In this document: one piece after another, positions 32,222 to 40,912 of the stretch
Numbering within the stretch: the first letter of the stretch is position 1
How the letters are laid out: each line of letters opens with the position of its first letter
NCBI GenBank assembly: GCA_934098705.1
Contig: CAKOPC010000001.1
Span: 1 to 64,000 of the forward strand
Origin: an uncultured Bacilli bacterium
Lineage (GTDB): Bacteria > Bacillota_I > Bacilli_A > RF39 > UBA660
Length of the DNA stretch: 64,000 bases
Reading direction: 5' to 3'
Program-made: the position numbers and the translations under genes
The notes under the pieces: model-generated
What the model was told of the DNA's origin: nothing
Database searches by the model: none
Seen by the model: the letters and a program-made list of their open reading frames with translations, nothing else

Positions 32222-33103
32222 ATGATGAGTGTTTTAGAATTTGCTAAAGAATATAATGTAACTACATTTCAAGTATTAAAGATATGTAAAAGATTAAACA
32301 TTAATGTAACAAGTGAAAATGATATGTTAAGTGAAAAAGATGTGGCTAATATAAAAGATAAAGTAAATTATTATGAAGAAAACATAAAATACCATAAAAT
32401 GATGTATAATTTAGAGTTTTTAAAAAGTTTAGGATTTAGTGCCTTACCAGATAATAATAGTTTATATTATGATATTAAAGTAGATATGAATCAAGATTCT
32501 ATAGGAGAAGTATTACCTGATGCTTATGGCAATTATATGGTTAAATATAATAATGGCTTACAAGTAAAATGCAATTATGATAATTCAAAAGACCTTGTTT
32601 ATGAACTAAGTGATAATAAAGATGCATCTAAAGAACAAAAGGTAGTGTTTACATTTAGTAAAACAGAAGGATGGTCTACTTTAAGAAATGTTACAGATAA
32701 TATATATGTTAGTGTAAAAGAAAATGATAAAAAAGATAATATATCAATAAGAACTGATGCTTTAAAAACTCATCTTAATTCTTTTACTAATTATGATGAT
32801 GCAGAAAACTACAAAGATATTGAAAATGAAGAATTAAATGAAGAAACATATGTAAATATGATTATTGAAAGTTTAAATAAAGACCCTATAATGACAGGTA
32901 ATCCTAAACTAAAAGAAGGAGTTAAACTACTTTTACCAGTTCTTAGAAAAAATAGTGAAAGAGTATTTGAAAAATATATAAATAAAACAGATGCCATTAT
33001 AGAAAAATATGAGATGGAAAAACAAGCAGAAATAGCAAGATTAGATGAAAATATAAGTAGAATAAGAAATATTGCATCTAATAGACAAGGTGTAAGACAA
33101 TAA
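32222..33103 (+). CDS. Unknown protein with IF2-N-like N-terminal domain
   Basis: The 293-residue cytosolic protein begins MMSVLEFAKEYNVTTFQVLK and continues as a helical module of about 50 residues resembling the IF2 N-terminal (IF2_N) domain. The middle is beta-rich, and the end is a coiled-coil after LLPVLRKNSERVFEKYI. The C-terminal half matches the protein encoded at 33207, which lacks the IF2_N-like module. The start is one of two adjacent ATGs after TAGGTGATA; the adhesin stop lies in that ribosome site, so the genes are coupled. Function unknown. Confidence 0.65.
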   Translation: MMSVLEFAKEYNVTTFQVLKICKRLNINVTSENDMLSEKDVANIKDKVNYYEENIKYHKMMYNLEFLKSLGFSALPDNNSLYYDIKVDMNQDSIGEVLPDAYGNYMVKYNNGLQVKCNYDNSKDLVYELSDNKDASKEQKVVFTFSKTEGWSTLRNVTDNIYVSVKENDKKDNISIRTDALKTHLNSFTNYDDAENYKDIENEELNEETYVNMIIESLNKDPIMTGNPKLKEGVKLLLPVLRKNSERVFEKYINKTDAIIEKYEMEKQAEIARLDENISRIRNIASNRQGVRQ

Positions 33104-33115
33104 AAAATATTAAAT

Positions 33116-33154
33116 AAAAAAGTTCTAATTAAGTAAAGGTTAGAGCTTTTTTTA
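33116..33154 (+). terminator. Terminator after the IF2_N-like gene
   Basis: AAAAAGTTCTAA and TTAGAGCTTTTTTT arms, with one mismatch, are followed by T residues. Confidence 0.7.
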
Positions 33155-33155
33155 C

Positions 33156-33184
33156 TTTGCAAAACAAATAACAAATATTATAAT
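33156..33184 (+). promoter_or_regulatory. Sigma-A promoter of the 33207 gene
   Basis: TTTGCA (33156-33161), a 17-base spacer and TATAAT (33179-33184) lie 22 bases before the ATG. Confidence 0.6.
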
Positions 33185-33206
33185 AAGAAACTGAGGTGTT
33201 TTATTT

Positions 33207-34076
33207 ATGACAGATGAAAAAAGAAATAATTTAATTTATAATTTTTTAAAATGTGCAAAATTTACTACTTTATCTTTTCATGATTATAAAGACTTTGAAA
33301 TTAAAGATTTAGAAAATAATAATGAAATATTAAAACAAAAAATATGTGATGGTTATGATAAAGTTATCTATTTTGGAAGCCATAGAAACGTAACAATATC
33401 TCTTTATAAATTAGGTATATATGGAAGTGAAACTAATATTTCTATAAACTACGGTACTACCTTAAAATTAACCTATACTATTTATGATGATGGTAATATA
33501 AAATATGAAATTATTACAAAGTCAAAAGAAAATAATGAAAATAAAGTTTTAATTACCTTTGAAAAAGAATATACTCCAAATATTAATAATACGGCAGATA
33601 GAATAATTATTGATATAAATAAAGGTAATAAACAAAATTATAAGATTAAACATATGAGAACAAAATGTTATGCATCAAACCTTGAAGTAGAAAAAGAAAG
33701 TTATATTTATGATGAAACATTAGAAGATAATAATACTACTTATAATACAGCTTATAAAAAGATAAAAACATCAAATATTAATGAAAATTTTTACCTAAAA
33801 CTAATATTTAAATACTTAAATAATGATAAAGAATTAAGTGAAGATTTAAACTTTAATTATGCATTAAATTTTATTTTACCTATGTTAGATAATAACTGTA
33901 AAGAAACATATTATTCATATATAACAAATATTGATAAAATTATAAATTTATTTGAAAAACAAAAAGAGAAAGAAAAAGAGGAATATGAAAAAACTATTGC
34001 TAAAATAGATAATTCTATAAAGGAATTAAAAAACATTTCAATGCTTAAGGATAATGTAAGAAAAAGAAAAATATAA
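33207..34076 (+). CDS. Unknown protein, paralogue of the 32222 product without its N-terminal module
   Basis: The 289-residue Asn/Lys/Tyr-rich protein has no signal peptide. Its C-terminal third (LNFILPMLDNNCKETYYSYI, then a charged coiled-coil) parallels the same region of the preceding protein. The order of the central beta-rich stretch is also similar, but sequence identity is low. It has its own promoter and GAGGTG site. Function unknown. The pair may be an ancient duplication linked to the adhesin locus. Confidence 0.65.
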   Translation: MTDEKRNNLIYNFLKCAKFTTLSFHDYKDFEIKDLENNNEILKQKICDGYDKVIYFGSHRNVTISLYKLGIYGSETNISINYGTTLKLTYTIYDDGNIKYEIITKSKENNENKVLITFEKEYTPNINNTADRIIIDINKGNKQNYKIKHMRTKCYASNLEVEKESYIYDETLEDNNTTYNTAYKKIKTSNINENFYLKLIFKYLNNDKELSEDLNFNYALNFILPMLDNNCKETYYSYITNIDKIINLFEKQKEKEKEEYEKTIAKIDNSIKELKNISMLKDNVRKRKI

Positions 34077-34079
34077 AGC

Positions 34080-34116
34080 AAAAAGAAAGTTAACGAAGGA
34101 TTAACTTTCTTTTTTA
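34080..34116. terminator. Bidirectional terminator before mscL
   Basis: AAAGAAAGTTAA and TTAACTTTCTTT arms around a short loop lie between convergent genes; the 3' arm covers the mscL stop. Confidence 0.85.
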
Positions 34117-34487
34117 TCTTTTAATAAATCTCTTATTTCTTCAAGTAATTTTTCTTCATTTGTTTTTTTAGGGGGCACAGGTTTTTTCTCTTCTTTATCT
34201 TTATGTGTTATTTTATTAACTACTTTAACCATTATAAATATACAGAAAGATATGATTAAAAAATCAACGACATTTTGAATAAAAACACCATATTTTATAT
34301 TAGCCTTACCGATAGTTAATGAAAGATTAGTAAAGTCAATACCTCCACTTATAATACCTACGATAGGCATAATTATATCACTAACTAAACTTGATACAAT
34401 TTTACCAAAAGCACTACCCATAATGACACCAACAGCAAGATCAATAACATTACCTCTTGAAATAAACTTCTTAAATTCTTCTTTCAT
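34101..34487 (-). CDS. mscL: Large-conductance mechanosensitive channel
   Basis: The 128-residue product starts MKEEFKKFISRGNVIDLAVG, with the first membrane helix VIDLAVGVIMGSAFGKIVSS carrying the pore Gly/Ala pattern. A periplasmic-type loop and a second helix (VVDFLIISFCIFIMVKVV) follow, and the cytosolic helix bundle ends in Lys/Glu. It opens under membrane tension to release solutes. The start is the ATG after GAGGAGGA; a much longer upstream frame is not supported. Confidence 0.95.
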   Translation of the reverse strand: MKEEFKKFISRGNVIDLAVGVIMGSAFGKIVSSLVSDIIMPIVGIISGGIDFTNLSLTIGKANIKYGVFIQNVVDFLIISFCIFIMVKVVNKITHKDKEEKKPVPPKKTNEEKLLEEIRDLLKDKKES

Positions 34488-34607
34488 AAATCCTCCTCGT
34501 ACTAATATTTTATCAAAAAAGTATACAAGAAGTAAATAATAAGTAAAAAAAATAAAATTACTTTTCAAATATCTAAAATTATGATACAATTATATTGATA
34601 TTTAAGT

Positions 34608-34636
34608 TTGACATTTCTAATATAAAATGTTATAAT
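34608..34636 (+). promoter_or_regulatory. Consensus sigma-A promoter
   Basis: TTGACA (34608-34613), exactly 17 bases and TATAAT (34631-34636) are a perfect match at both hexamers and suggest strong constitutive expression of the coiled-coil protein gene. Confidence 0.85.
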
Positions 34637-34660
34637 ATGGACGAAAAAAGGAGTGATATT

Positions 34661-35923
34661 ATGTCAAAAGTAGAAGGATTAGATTTTACAGAAGAACAAA
34701 TGAAAAATGCAAGTGCAGAAATAGTTAATGGATGGAGAGATTATGTAAGTGTTGTTGAAGATTTATTTAAACAAGGAAAATATGGTGAATTACAAACAGA
34801 AGCTTATGACGTTTATAGAAGATGTCTTTCTGCGATAAAACTTGCTGAAGAAGGAGCAAAAGAAAGAGGTAATGCAACTTATTTAAGCGATAAAGGAGAA
34901 AATGTAATAGAAAAAAGATTACAAAGATTAGAAGATGATAGATTAAAAATAGAAAATAATATCAAAGATTTAGAAAACTTTATCGAAGATTACCGTGATA
35001 GATTAAATAATCTAGTAAAAAGAGAAATAGAACTTAAAAATAAACAATTAAATAATAATGGTAAGTTATCAAAAGAAGAATTAAATGAACTTAAATATGT
35101 AATAAGTGAACATAATTATATAATGAAAGATTATGAAGATGCATATAACATGCTTCAAAGTACAAAAGATAACTTAAGAATATATGAAGAATATAAAAAT
35201 GAAGAAATGCCTGCACTTTTATATACAAAAGAATTAGCCTCTGTAAATAATAAATTACAAAAATATGAAAAAGCTAAGAAAACACTTTTAAAACAAATTG
35301 AAAGATTTACAAAAGATGGTATTGATGAAGAAATAATAAATTCTTTAAAAGAAAGTTTAGAAGATGTAAATAGTAAAATAGAAGAGTTAAAAGCACAAAA
35401 AGAAAAATTAATTTCTGGAACAAAAGAAGAAGTAAAAGAAGAAATTAATGAACCAAATGTTGTAATTGAAAATCCTGTATCTAATGATGTACCAAAAGCT
35501 GATACTATAAATGTTGTAAATCCAAATAAAGATTCTAAAATAGATGAAGAAATAATAAAACCAGAAGAAGAAACACAAGAAGAAGTTAAAAATACTGAGG
35601 AAGAAAATAAGGAAAAAGTAGAGAACAAAGAACAAGAAATGACAAATGATGAAACTAAAGCAAAGAAAAATATCTTTGAAAAAGGTAAAGAAATGCTTAG
35701 TCATTTAAATAAAGAAGAAGAAGCAGATAAAACACCAAGATTAATTTCTAATATTAAAAAATGGGTTCAAGACCACAAAAAAGTTGTTAAAACAAGTCTT
35801 ACTATATTAGGCGTAACTTTTGCTGCTGTTGCACTTGCAGGTGGTGTTGGTCCAGCAGTTCTTGCGACAATAGGAGAAACTGTAGGACTTGGAGTTGCTT
35901 ATAAAGCAACTAAAAGTAAATAA
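34661..35923 (+). CDS. Abundant coiled-coil protein with C-terminal hydrophobic hairpin
   Basis: The 420-residue product has long heptad-rich helices (about residues 75-270) and a Glu/Lys/Asn-rich low-complexity linker (about 270-350). After a basic stretch, the Gly/Ala-rich hydrophobic end LGVTFAAVALAGGVGPAVLA could insert in a membrane. The start is the ATG after AAAGGAGTGAT; a longer in-frame start overlaps the promoter. The perfect promoter suggests high expression. I do not recognise the family; a structural or surface-tethering role is possible. Confidence 0.65.
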   Translation: MSKVEGLDFTEEQMKNASAEIVNGWRDYVSVVEDLFKQGKYGELQTEAYDVYRRCLSAIKLAEEGAKERGNATYLSDKGENVIEKRLQRLEDDRLKIENNIKDLENFIEDYRDRLNNLVKREIELKNKQLNNNGKLSKEELNELKYVISEHNYIMKDYEDAYNMLQSTKDNLRIYEEYKNEEMPALLYTKELASVNNKLQKYEKAKKTLLKQIERFTKDGIDEEIINSLKESLEDVNSKIEELKAQKEKLISGTKEEVKEEINEPNVVIENPVSNDVPKADTINVVNPNKDSKIDEEIIKPEEETQEEVKNTEEENKEKVENKEQEMTNDETKAKKNIFEKGKEMLSHLNKEEEADKTPRLISNIKKWVQDHKKVVKTSLTILGVTFAAVALAGGVGPAVLATIGETVGLGVAYKATKSK

Positions 35924-35944
35924 TAAGGAAAGGGGAAGGCAAAG

Positions 35945-36208
35945 ATGACATTTAAGCAAAATGATTTAATAGAATTTGATGATGGCGAAAAAGTAATGGT
36001 ACTTGATGCAATATTACATAGAGATAACGAATATGTATTTGTAAATGTAGTTACTGGAGATAAACTTGATCCAACAGATTACTACAAAGTTATGTTTGTT
36101 GACTATAGTAATGGAACATTAAAAAAAGTAGTTGATGAAAAGATTTTGGAGGAACTTGTTCCAAGATTTAAAAAAGATTTAGAAGACACATTAAATGAAA
36201 TAGAGTAA
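35945..36208 (+). CDS. Small protein of DUF1292-like type
   Basis: The 87-residue acidic protein has beta-rich alternation in its first half (NDLIEFDDGEKVMVLDAILH, then YVFVNVVTGDK) and a helical tail. The pattern is similar to short DUF1292-type proteins (a weak resemblance). GGAAAGGGGAAGG precedes the start, 21 bases after the coiled-coil gene, so they share a transcript. Function unknown. Confidence 0.55.
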   Translation: MTFKQNDLIEFDDGEKVMVLDAILHRDNEYVFVNVVTGDKLDPTDYYKVMFVDYSNGTLKKVVDEKILEELVPRFKKDLEDTLNEIE

Positions 36209-36238
36209 AAAAAGGGTAAAATAATTACCTTTTTTTAA
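36206..36238 (+). terminator. Terminator after the 35945 gene
   Basis: AAAAAAAGGGTAA and TTACCTTTTTTT form a strong hairpin with T residues downstream. Confidence 0.85.
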
Positions 36239-36257
36239 TATCAAAAGGAAAGATGTT

Positions 36258-37451
36258 ATGGAAGAAATATATGAAGGAAAAGTAGAAGAAGTAGATAATT
36301 TAGGTAATGGTATAATAAGACTTAATAACATGGTAGTTTTCATAAAAGGTTGTTTTAAAGATGAAGAAATACTATATAAAATAGAAAGAAAAGAAAAAAG
36401 ATTTATGAAAGGTACCCTTTTTAAAGTAATAAAGGGAAGCCCTAAAAGAAAGACTTTGCCATGTAAATACTTTTATAATTGCGGTGGCTGTAATATGCTA
36501 CATCTATTAAAAGATGAGGAATTGCTATATAAAACAAACTATATAAAAGACTTATTTAAAGAATATAAAGTAAATGATATAGTAACAGTAAACGAATATA
36601 ATTACCGAAATAAAGTAACATTACATGTAAAAAATGGTACTTTGGGGTATTTTATGGAGCATACAAATACCTTGATAGAAATAGATAAATGCCTTCTTTT
36701 AGAAAATAAAATAAATGACGTTATCAAATATTTAAAAACTGTAGCGGTAAAAGAAGTTACAAAAATAATTATAAAAAAATCAAATTATGATGATAAAATA
36801 ATGCTTATAATATTTGGAAGTATTGATAAAAACACTTTAGAAAATATAGTTTTAAATAAAAATATAGATACACTATATATTAATGATACCTTAATAAAAG
36901 GAGAAAAATATATAAAAGAAGTAGTGTTTGATAAAGTATATCTTGTTGGACCAAACTCCTTCTTTCAAGTCAATACTTATGTAACAGAAAAGCTTTATAA
37001 TTTTATAAAAGAAGAAGTAAAAACTAGTAAAAAATTACTTGACTTATACTGTGGTGTTGGTAGTATTTCTATATTTTTACATGAAAATTTAGAAAATGTA
37101 AAAGGAGTAGAAATAGTAAAGGAAGCTATCATGCTTGCAAATAAAAATAAAGATATAAATAAAGCCTATAATTGTAAATTCTTATGTGGCGACTCAAAAA
37201 TAATAAAAAATGAATATTACGATACTGTTATAGTGGATCCTCCAAGAAGTGGTCTTTCAAAAGATGTTATAACTAATATAAATAACATGCATATAAATAA
37301 AATGATATACGTATCATGTAATCCTAAAACATTAAAAAGAGATATTATAACTTTAAATAAAACATACGATATTATATCAATAACACCATTTAATATGTTT
37401 CCTAAAACTTGTGATGTAGAATGTGTATGTATAATGAAACTTAAAAAATAA
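36258..37451 (+). CDS. rlmD: 23S rRNA (uracil-C5)-methyltransferase, RlmD/RlmCD type
   Basis: The 397-residue TrmA-superfamily enzyme makes 5-methyluridine using SAM. It has an N-terminal TRAM domain, an iron-sulfur block CKYFYNCGGCNMLHL (about 72-86), the SAM motif LLDLYCGVGSISIF (about 259-272), VDPPRSGL, and the catalytic Cys in YVSCNPKTLKRD. The exact target uridine cannot be told from sequence; gene names for this family vary. AAAGGAAAGATG precedes the start. Confidence 0.9.
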   Translation: MEEIYEGKVEEVDNLGNGIIRLNNMVVFIKGCFKDEEILYKIERKEKRFMKGTLFKVIKGSPKRKTLPCKYFYNCGGCNMLHLLKDEELLYKTNYIKDLFKEYKVNDIVTVNEYNYRNKVTLHVKNGTLGYFMEHTNTLIEIDKCLLLENKINDVIKYLKTVAVKEVTKIIIKKSNYDDKIMLIIFGSIDKNTLENIVLNKNIDTLYINDTLIKGEKYIKEVVFDKVYLVGPNSFFQVNTYVTEKLYNFIKEEVKTSKKLLDLYCGVGSISIFLHENLENVKGVEIVKEAIMLANKNKDINKAYNCKFLCGDSKIIKNEYYDTVIVDPPRSGLSKDVITNINNMHINKMIYVSCNPKTLKRDIITLNKTYDIISITPFNMFPKTCDVECVCIMKLKK

Positions 37452-37466
37452 GAAAGAAGGTATATT

Positions 37467-37961
37467 ATGGGAGGAATTAGTGTTATATTTCTTATGAGTT
37501 TTTTATCACTTATATATTTTATGTTTATTGCTATTTTATCCTTTATTATAATATATATAGTAATAAGTTATACTATGACTAGTATTACAGTTATGAGTAT
37601 GAGAAAAAAATTAAAATATAAAAACAATTTTATATCTTTTATTCCAGTATTTAATAAATACTTACTTGGAAATTTAGTAAATGAAAAATTACTTGGAGCA
37701 TTATCAAGTATTTTAACCTTTTTATTGATGGGTTTTGGTACTTATCTTTATATATGTAAAAATTTTAAAACATTACCATTTACTGTTTTTATAATTCTTT
37801 TAATAATAACATTTATAATAGATACTGTAATAACTTATAAGATGTACGATAGATGTGATAGCAAATATAAAGATATAGTAACAATATTTAACTGTTTATC
37901 TTTAGGTATATTAAGACCAATATTTATCTTTTTAGTTAGAAATAAAAATAAGAAGGAATAA
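37467..37961 (+). CDS. Hypothetical polytopic membrane protein
   Basis: The 164-residue product has four predicted hydrophobic segments, a basic loop after the first pair and a final RPIFIFLVRNKNKKE. GAAGGTA precedes the ATG. It is 15 bases after the methyltransferase gene and 3 bases before the DUF5131-like gene, so it is probably in one operon. No recognised family. Confidence 0.6.
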   Translation: MGGISVIFLMSFLSLIYFMFIAILSFIIIYIVISYTMTSITVMSMRKKLKYKNNFISFIPVFNKYLLGNLVNEKLLGALSSILTFLLMGFGTYLYICKNFKTLPFTVFIILLIITFIIDTVITYKMYDRCDSKYKDIVTIFNCLSLGILRPIFIFLVRNKNKKE

Positions 37962-37964
37962 AAT

Positions 37965-38696
37965 ATGCAAGAGTATAATTGGAATCCATGGCATGGATGT
38001 ACTAAATTAAGTCCAGGATGTTTAAATTGTTATGTTTATAGGCAGGATGAAATGATAAATAAAGATTCTAAAATAGTATCTAAAAATAAAGACTTTGATC
38101 TTCCAATTAGGAAAACAAGAAAAAAGGAATATAAAATACCAGAAAATTCCCTTATATATACTTGTTTTACATCAGATTTTTTCCTAGATAAAGCAGATGA
38201 TTTTAGACTTGATGCTTGGAACATGATAAAAGAAAGAAAAGATTGTTACTTTTTAATAATTACTAAAAGAATAGATAGATTTAATGTAAATTTAATGGAA
38301 GACTTTGAAAATAATAATGAAAACGTAATTATTTGCACAACAGTAGAAAATCAAGCAATGGCAGATTATAGATTACCAATTTTTTTAAAACTTCCCATTA
38401 AACATAAAATTATAATATGTGAGCCCCTTCTTGAAAAAATTGATTTATCAAAATACTTAAATAGCTCTATTGAAGGTGTTTTTGTAGGAGGAGAATCAGG
38501 AAATAATGCCAGAATATGCTCATATTCCTGGGTTTTAGATATAAAAAGACAATGTGATTTAAAAAACATTTCTTTTAAATTTCATCAAACAGGGGCATAT
38601 TTTGAAAAAAATGGTAAAGTATACAGAATTATAAGAAAATATCAACATAGTCAAGCAAGAAAAGCAAATATTGATACTTGGAATAATAAGTGGTAG
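37965..38696 (+). CDS. DUF5131 / phage Gp37-Gp68-like protein
   Basis: The 243-residue product has WNPWHGCTKLSPGCLNCYVY near the N-terminus, the characteristic three-Cys cluster of this family. FLIITKRIDR, CTTVENQAMADYRLPI, VGGESG and FKFHQTG follow. The Cys spacing and barrel-like order suggest a relative of radical-SAM proteins, but the function is not established. It often occurs in phages and also on chromosomes. AGAAGGAATAAA precedes the start. Nothing else phage-like is nearby. Confidence 0.8.
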   Translation: MQEYNWNPWHGCTKLSPGCLNCYVYRQDEMINKDSKIVSKNKDFDLPIRKTRKKEYKIPENSLIYTCFTSDFFLDKADDFRLDAWNMIKERKDCYFLIITKRIDRFNVNLMEDFENNNENVIICTTVENQAMADYRLPIFLKLPIKHKIIICEPLLEKIDLSKYLNSSIEGVFVGGESGNNARICSYSWVLDIKRQCDLKNISFKFHQTGAYFEKNGKVYRIIRKYQHSQARKANIDTWNNKW

Positions 38697-38726
38697 AATT
38701 AATATATATTAAAAGAGGTGAAAATA

Positions 38727-40064
38727 ATGAAAAAAGCATTAGTTTTAGGCTTTGCAAAAAGTGGCTATGAAGCTTGTAAATTATTAATAGATAAAGGATA
38801 TAAGGTAACTCTTAATGACTATAAACCATTAAGTAGTGATGATAAGGAAAGGTATGAAACTTTAAAAAAACTTGGTGTTGACTTTGTTTTTGGAAGTCAT
38901 CCAGATGATTTACTTGACGCATCATATTCTTATCTTGTAAAAAATCCTGGAGTACCAATAGATCATAAATATGTATTAAAAGCTAATAGTTTAAATATTC
39001 CAGTTATAAATGAAGTAGAACTTGCTTTTGCAAATATTGATAAATCATTAAATGCTAAAATAATTGGAATAACAGGTACTAATGGTAAAACAACAACAAC
39101 AACCCTTATTTATGAAATGTTAAAGAAAGAAAATCCAAATGTTTTGTTAGCCGGTAATATTGGTTATCCATTATGCAGTATTTTAAAAGACATAAAAAAA
39201 GATACTATTATTGTTATGGAAGTATCATCTCAGCAACTTGAAAACTTACATACCTTTAACCCAGATGTTGCAGTAATAACAAATATTGATAAAGCACATC
39301 TTGAATTCTTTAAAACATACGAGCATTATAAATATGTAAAAGGTAAAATCTTACAAAATAGTACTAAAGATAATTATTGTGTTTTAAATCATGATGATGA
39401 AGAAGTATTAAAATTAGCGGAAAATGCTAAAAGTAAAAAGTTGTATTTTTCAAAAACAAATAATAAAAGTACATGCTATATTTTAAATGATGCTATATAT
39501 TATAAAGATGAAAAGATGATAGATCTTAAAGATATAAAATTAAGAGGGTACCATAACTATGAAAATATAATGGCTGCCATAATAACATGTAAAATATTTA
39601 ATATTTCAAATGATACTATCATAAATATATTAAAAACCTTTAATGGTGTAGAACATCGTCTTGAATTTGTAAGAAATTATAATGGAATAAGCTTCTATAA
39701 CGATACCGAAGCTACCAATATAAAATGTACTAAAATAGCTCTATCATCATTTAAAGAACCAACAATTCTTATTTTAGGAGGCTATGAAAGGGGACAAGAC
39801 TTTAATGAACTATCCCCATATATGGAAAATGTAAAAGCTATAATAGCTATCGGGGAAACAAAAGAAAGGGCATATCTATATGGTAAAAGCATAAATAAAG
39901 AAACCTATAAATATGACACTTTAAAAGAAGGTTTTGAAAAGATAAAACAAATTATGAAAGCAAATGATGTTGTCTTACTAAGTCCTGCTAGTGCATCTTG
40001 GGATCAATATAATAGATGTGAAGAAAGAGGTAAAGAATTTAAAGACCTTGTAAATAATTTATAA
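38727..40064 (+). CDS. murD: UDP-N-acetylmuramoyl-L-alanine--D-glutamate ligase
   Basis: MurD adds D-Glu in peptidoglycan precursor synthesis. The 445-residue protein has the N-terminal Rossmann domain LVLGFAKSGYEACK, the ATP loop IGITGTNGKTTTTTL (about 114), EVSSQQLE, TNIDKAHLEFF, and the ligase domain GVEHRLEFVRNYNGISFYND, ending LLSPASASWDQYNRCEERGKEFK. AAAGAGGTG precedes the ATG. It lies just upstream of spoIIGA-sigE, recalling the dcw cluster, but the other cluster genes are absent. Confidence 0.95.
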   Translation: MKKALVLGFAKSGYEACKLLIDKGYKVTLNDYKPLSSDDKERYETLKKLGVDFVFGSHPDDLLDASYSYLVKNPGVPIDHKYVLKANSLNIPVINEVELAFANIDKSLNAKIIGITGTNGKTTTTTLIYEMLKKENPNVLLAGNIGYPLCSILKDIKKDTIIVMEVSSQQLENLHTFNPDVAVITNIDKAHLEFFKTYEHYKYVKGKILQNSTKDNYCVLNHDDEEVLKLAENAKSKKLYFSKTNNKSTCYILNDAIYYKDEKMIDLKDIKLRGYHNYENIMAAIITCKIFNISNDTIINILKTFNGVEHRLEFVRNYNGISFYNDTEATNIKCTKIALSSFKEPTILILGGYERGQDFNELSPYMENVKAIIAIGETKERAYLYGKSINKETYKYDTLKEGFEKIKQIMKANDVVLLSPASASWDQYNRCEERGKEFKDLVNNL

Positions 40065-40126
40065 AAACATACAAAAAATGACATAATCTATAATAAAAAC
40101 TTGTTATTATAACTTAGGTGATAATA

Positions 40127-40912
40127 ATGAAAGTATATATAGATTATGTTTTTTTTATTAACTTTCTATTTGACTTTATAATACTTTTAGGTATAAAAAA
40201 AATACTTAAAAGGAAAACTTCTATAAAAAGAATAATATTATCATCCCTTTTTGGAGCATTATCTATTTTTATACTATTTATAAATATGTCAAACCTATTA
40301 TTTACAACCATAAAGCTTCTATTTGGTATACTTATGGTAATAATTGCTTTTTCCTATAAAAATATAAAATATACTATAAATAACTTTATATACCTTATGG
40401 TTTTAAGTATTCTTGTGGGAGGATTTTTATATATGATAAATATTGAAGCAGGATATGAACATGTTGGTATGATATTTATCAAAAATAACGATGGTTTAAA
40501 CTTAATTATACTGATACTTTTAGGAACACTTTTAATAATAACGTATGAAAAAATATATAAAAAAACTAAAATAGATATAAAATTAAAAAAAGAAGTTATA
40601 CTATACATAAATAATAAAAAATACATATTAAGAGGCTATTTAGATACAGCAAACCATTTAAATGATCCCTATCTTAATAAACCAATATCAATTATAAATA
40701 GTGATATAAATATAGATTTTACAAACTGTAAAGTAATTTATGTACCATATGAATCACTAAATAATAAGGGAATAATGAAATGTTTCATTATAGAAAAATT
40801 AGAGATAGAAAATGAAAAAATTTATAAAAAGGCACTTGTTGGGTTATCTATCGACAAAATAAATATTAAAGATGTTGATATAATTATAAATGAAAGGATG
40901 ATGGATTTATGA
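40127..40912 (+). CDS. spoIIGA: Sigma-E processing peptidase SpoIIGA
   Basis: SpoIIGA is the membrane aspartic protease that removes the SigE pro-sequence after a forespore signal. The 261-residue product has five N-terminal membrane helices (VYIDYVFFINFLFDFIIL is the family opening) and a cytosolic protease domain with RGYLDTANHLNDPYLNKPI, where the Asp is catalytic. TTAGGTGATAATA gives the start. It overlaps sigE by four bases (ATGA), the standard arrangement. Confidence 0.92.
   Translation: MKVYIDYVFFINFLFDFIILLGIKKILKRKTSIKRIILSSLFGALSIFILFINMSNLLFTTIKLLFGILMVIIAFSYKNIKYTINNFIYLMVLSILVGGFLYMINIEAGYEHVGMIFIKNNDGLNLIILILLGTLLIITYEKIYKKTKIDIKLKKEVILYINNKKYILRGYLDTANHLNDPYLNKPISIINSDINIDFTNCKVIYVPYESLNNKGIMKCFIIEKLEIENEKIYKKALVGLSIDKINIKDVDIIINERMMDL

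Noticed and set aside
35155..35704. Long minus-strand Ser/Phe-rich frames
   Set aside because: They are antisense shadows of the Lys/Glu-rich coiled-coil gene and have no start signals.
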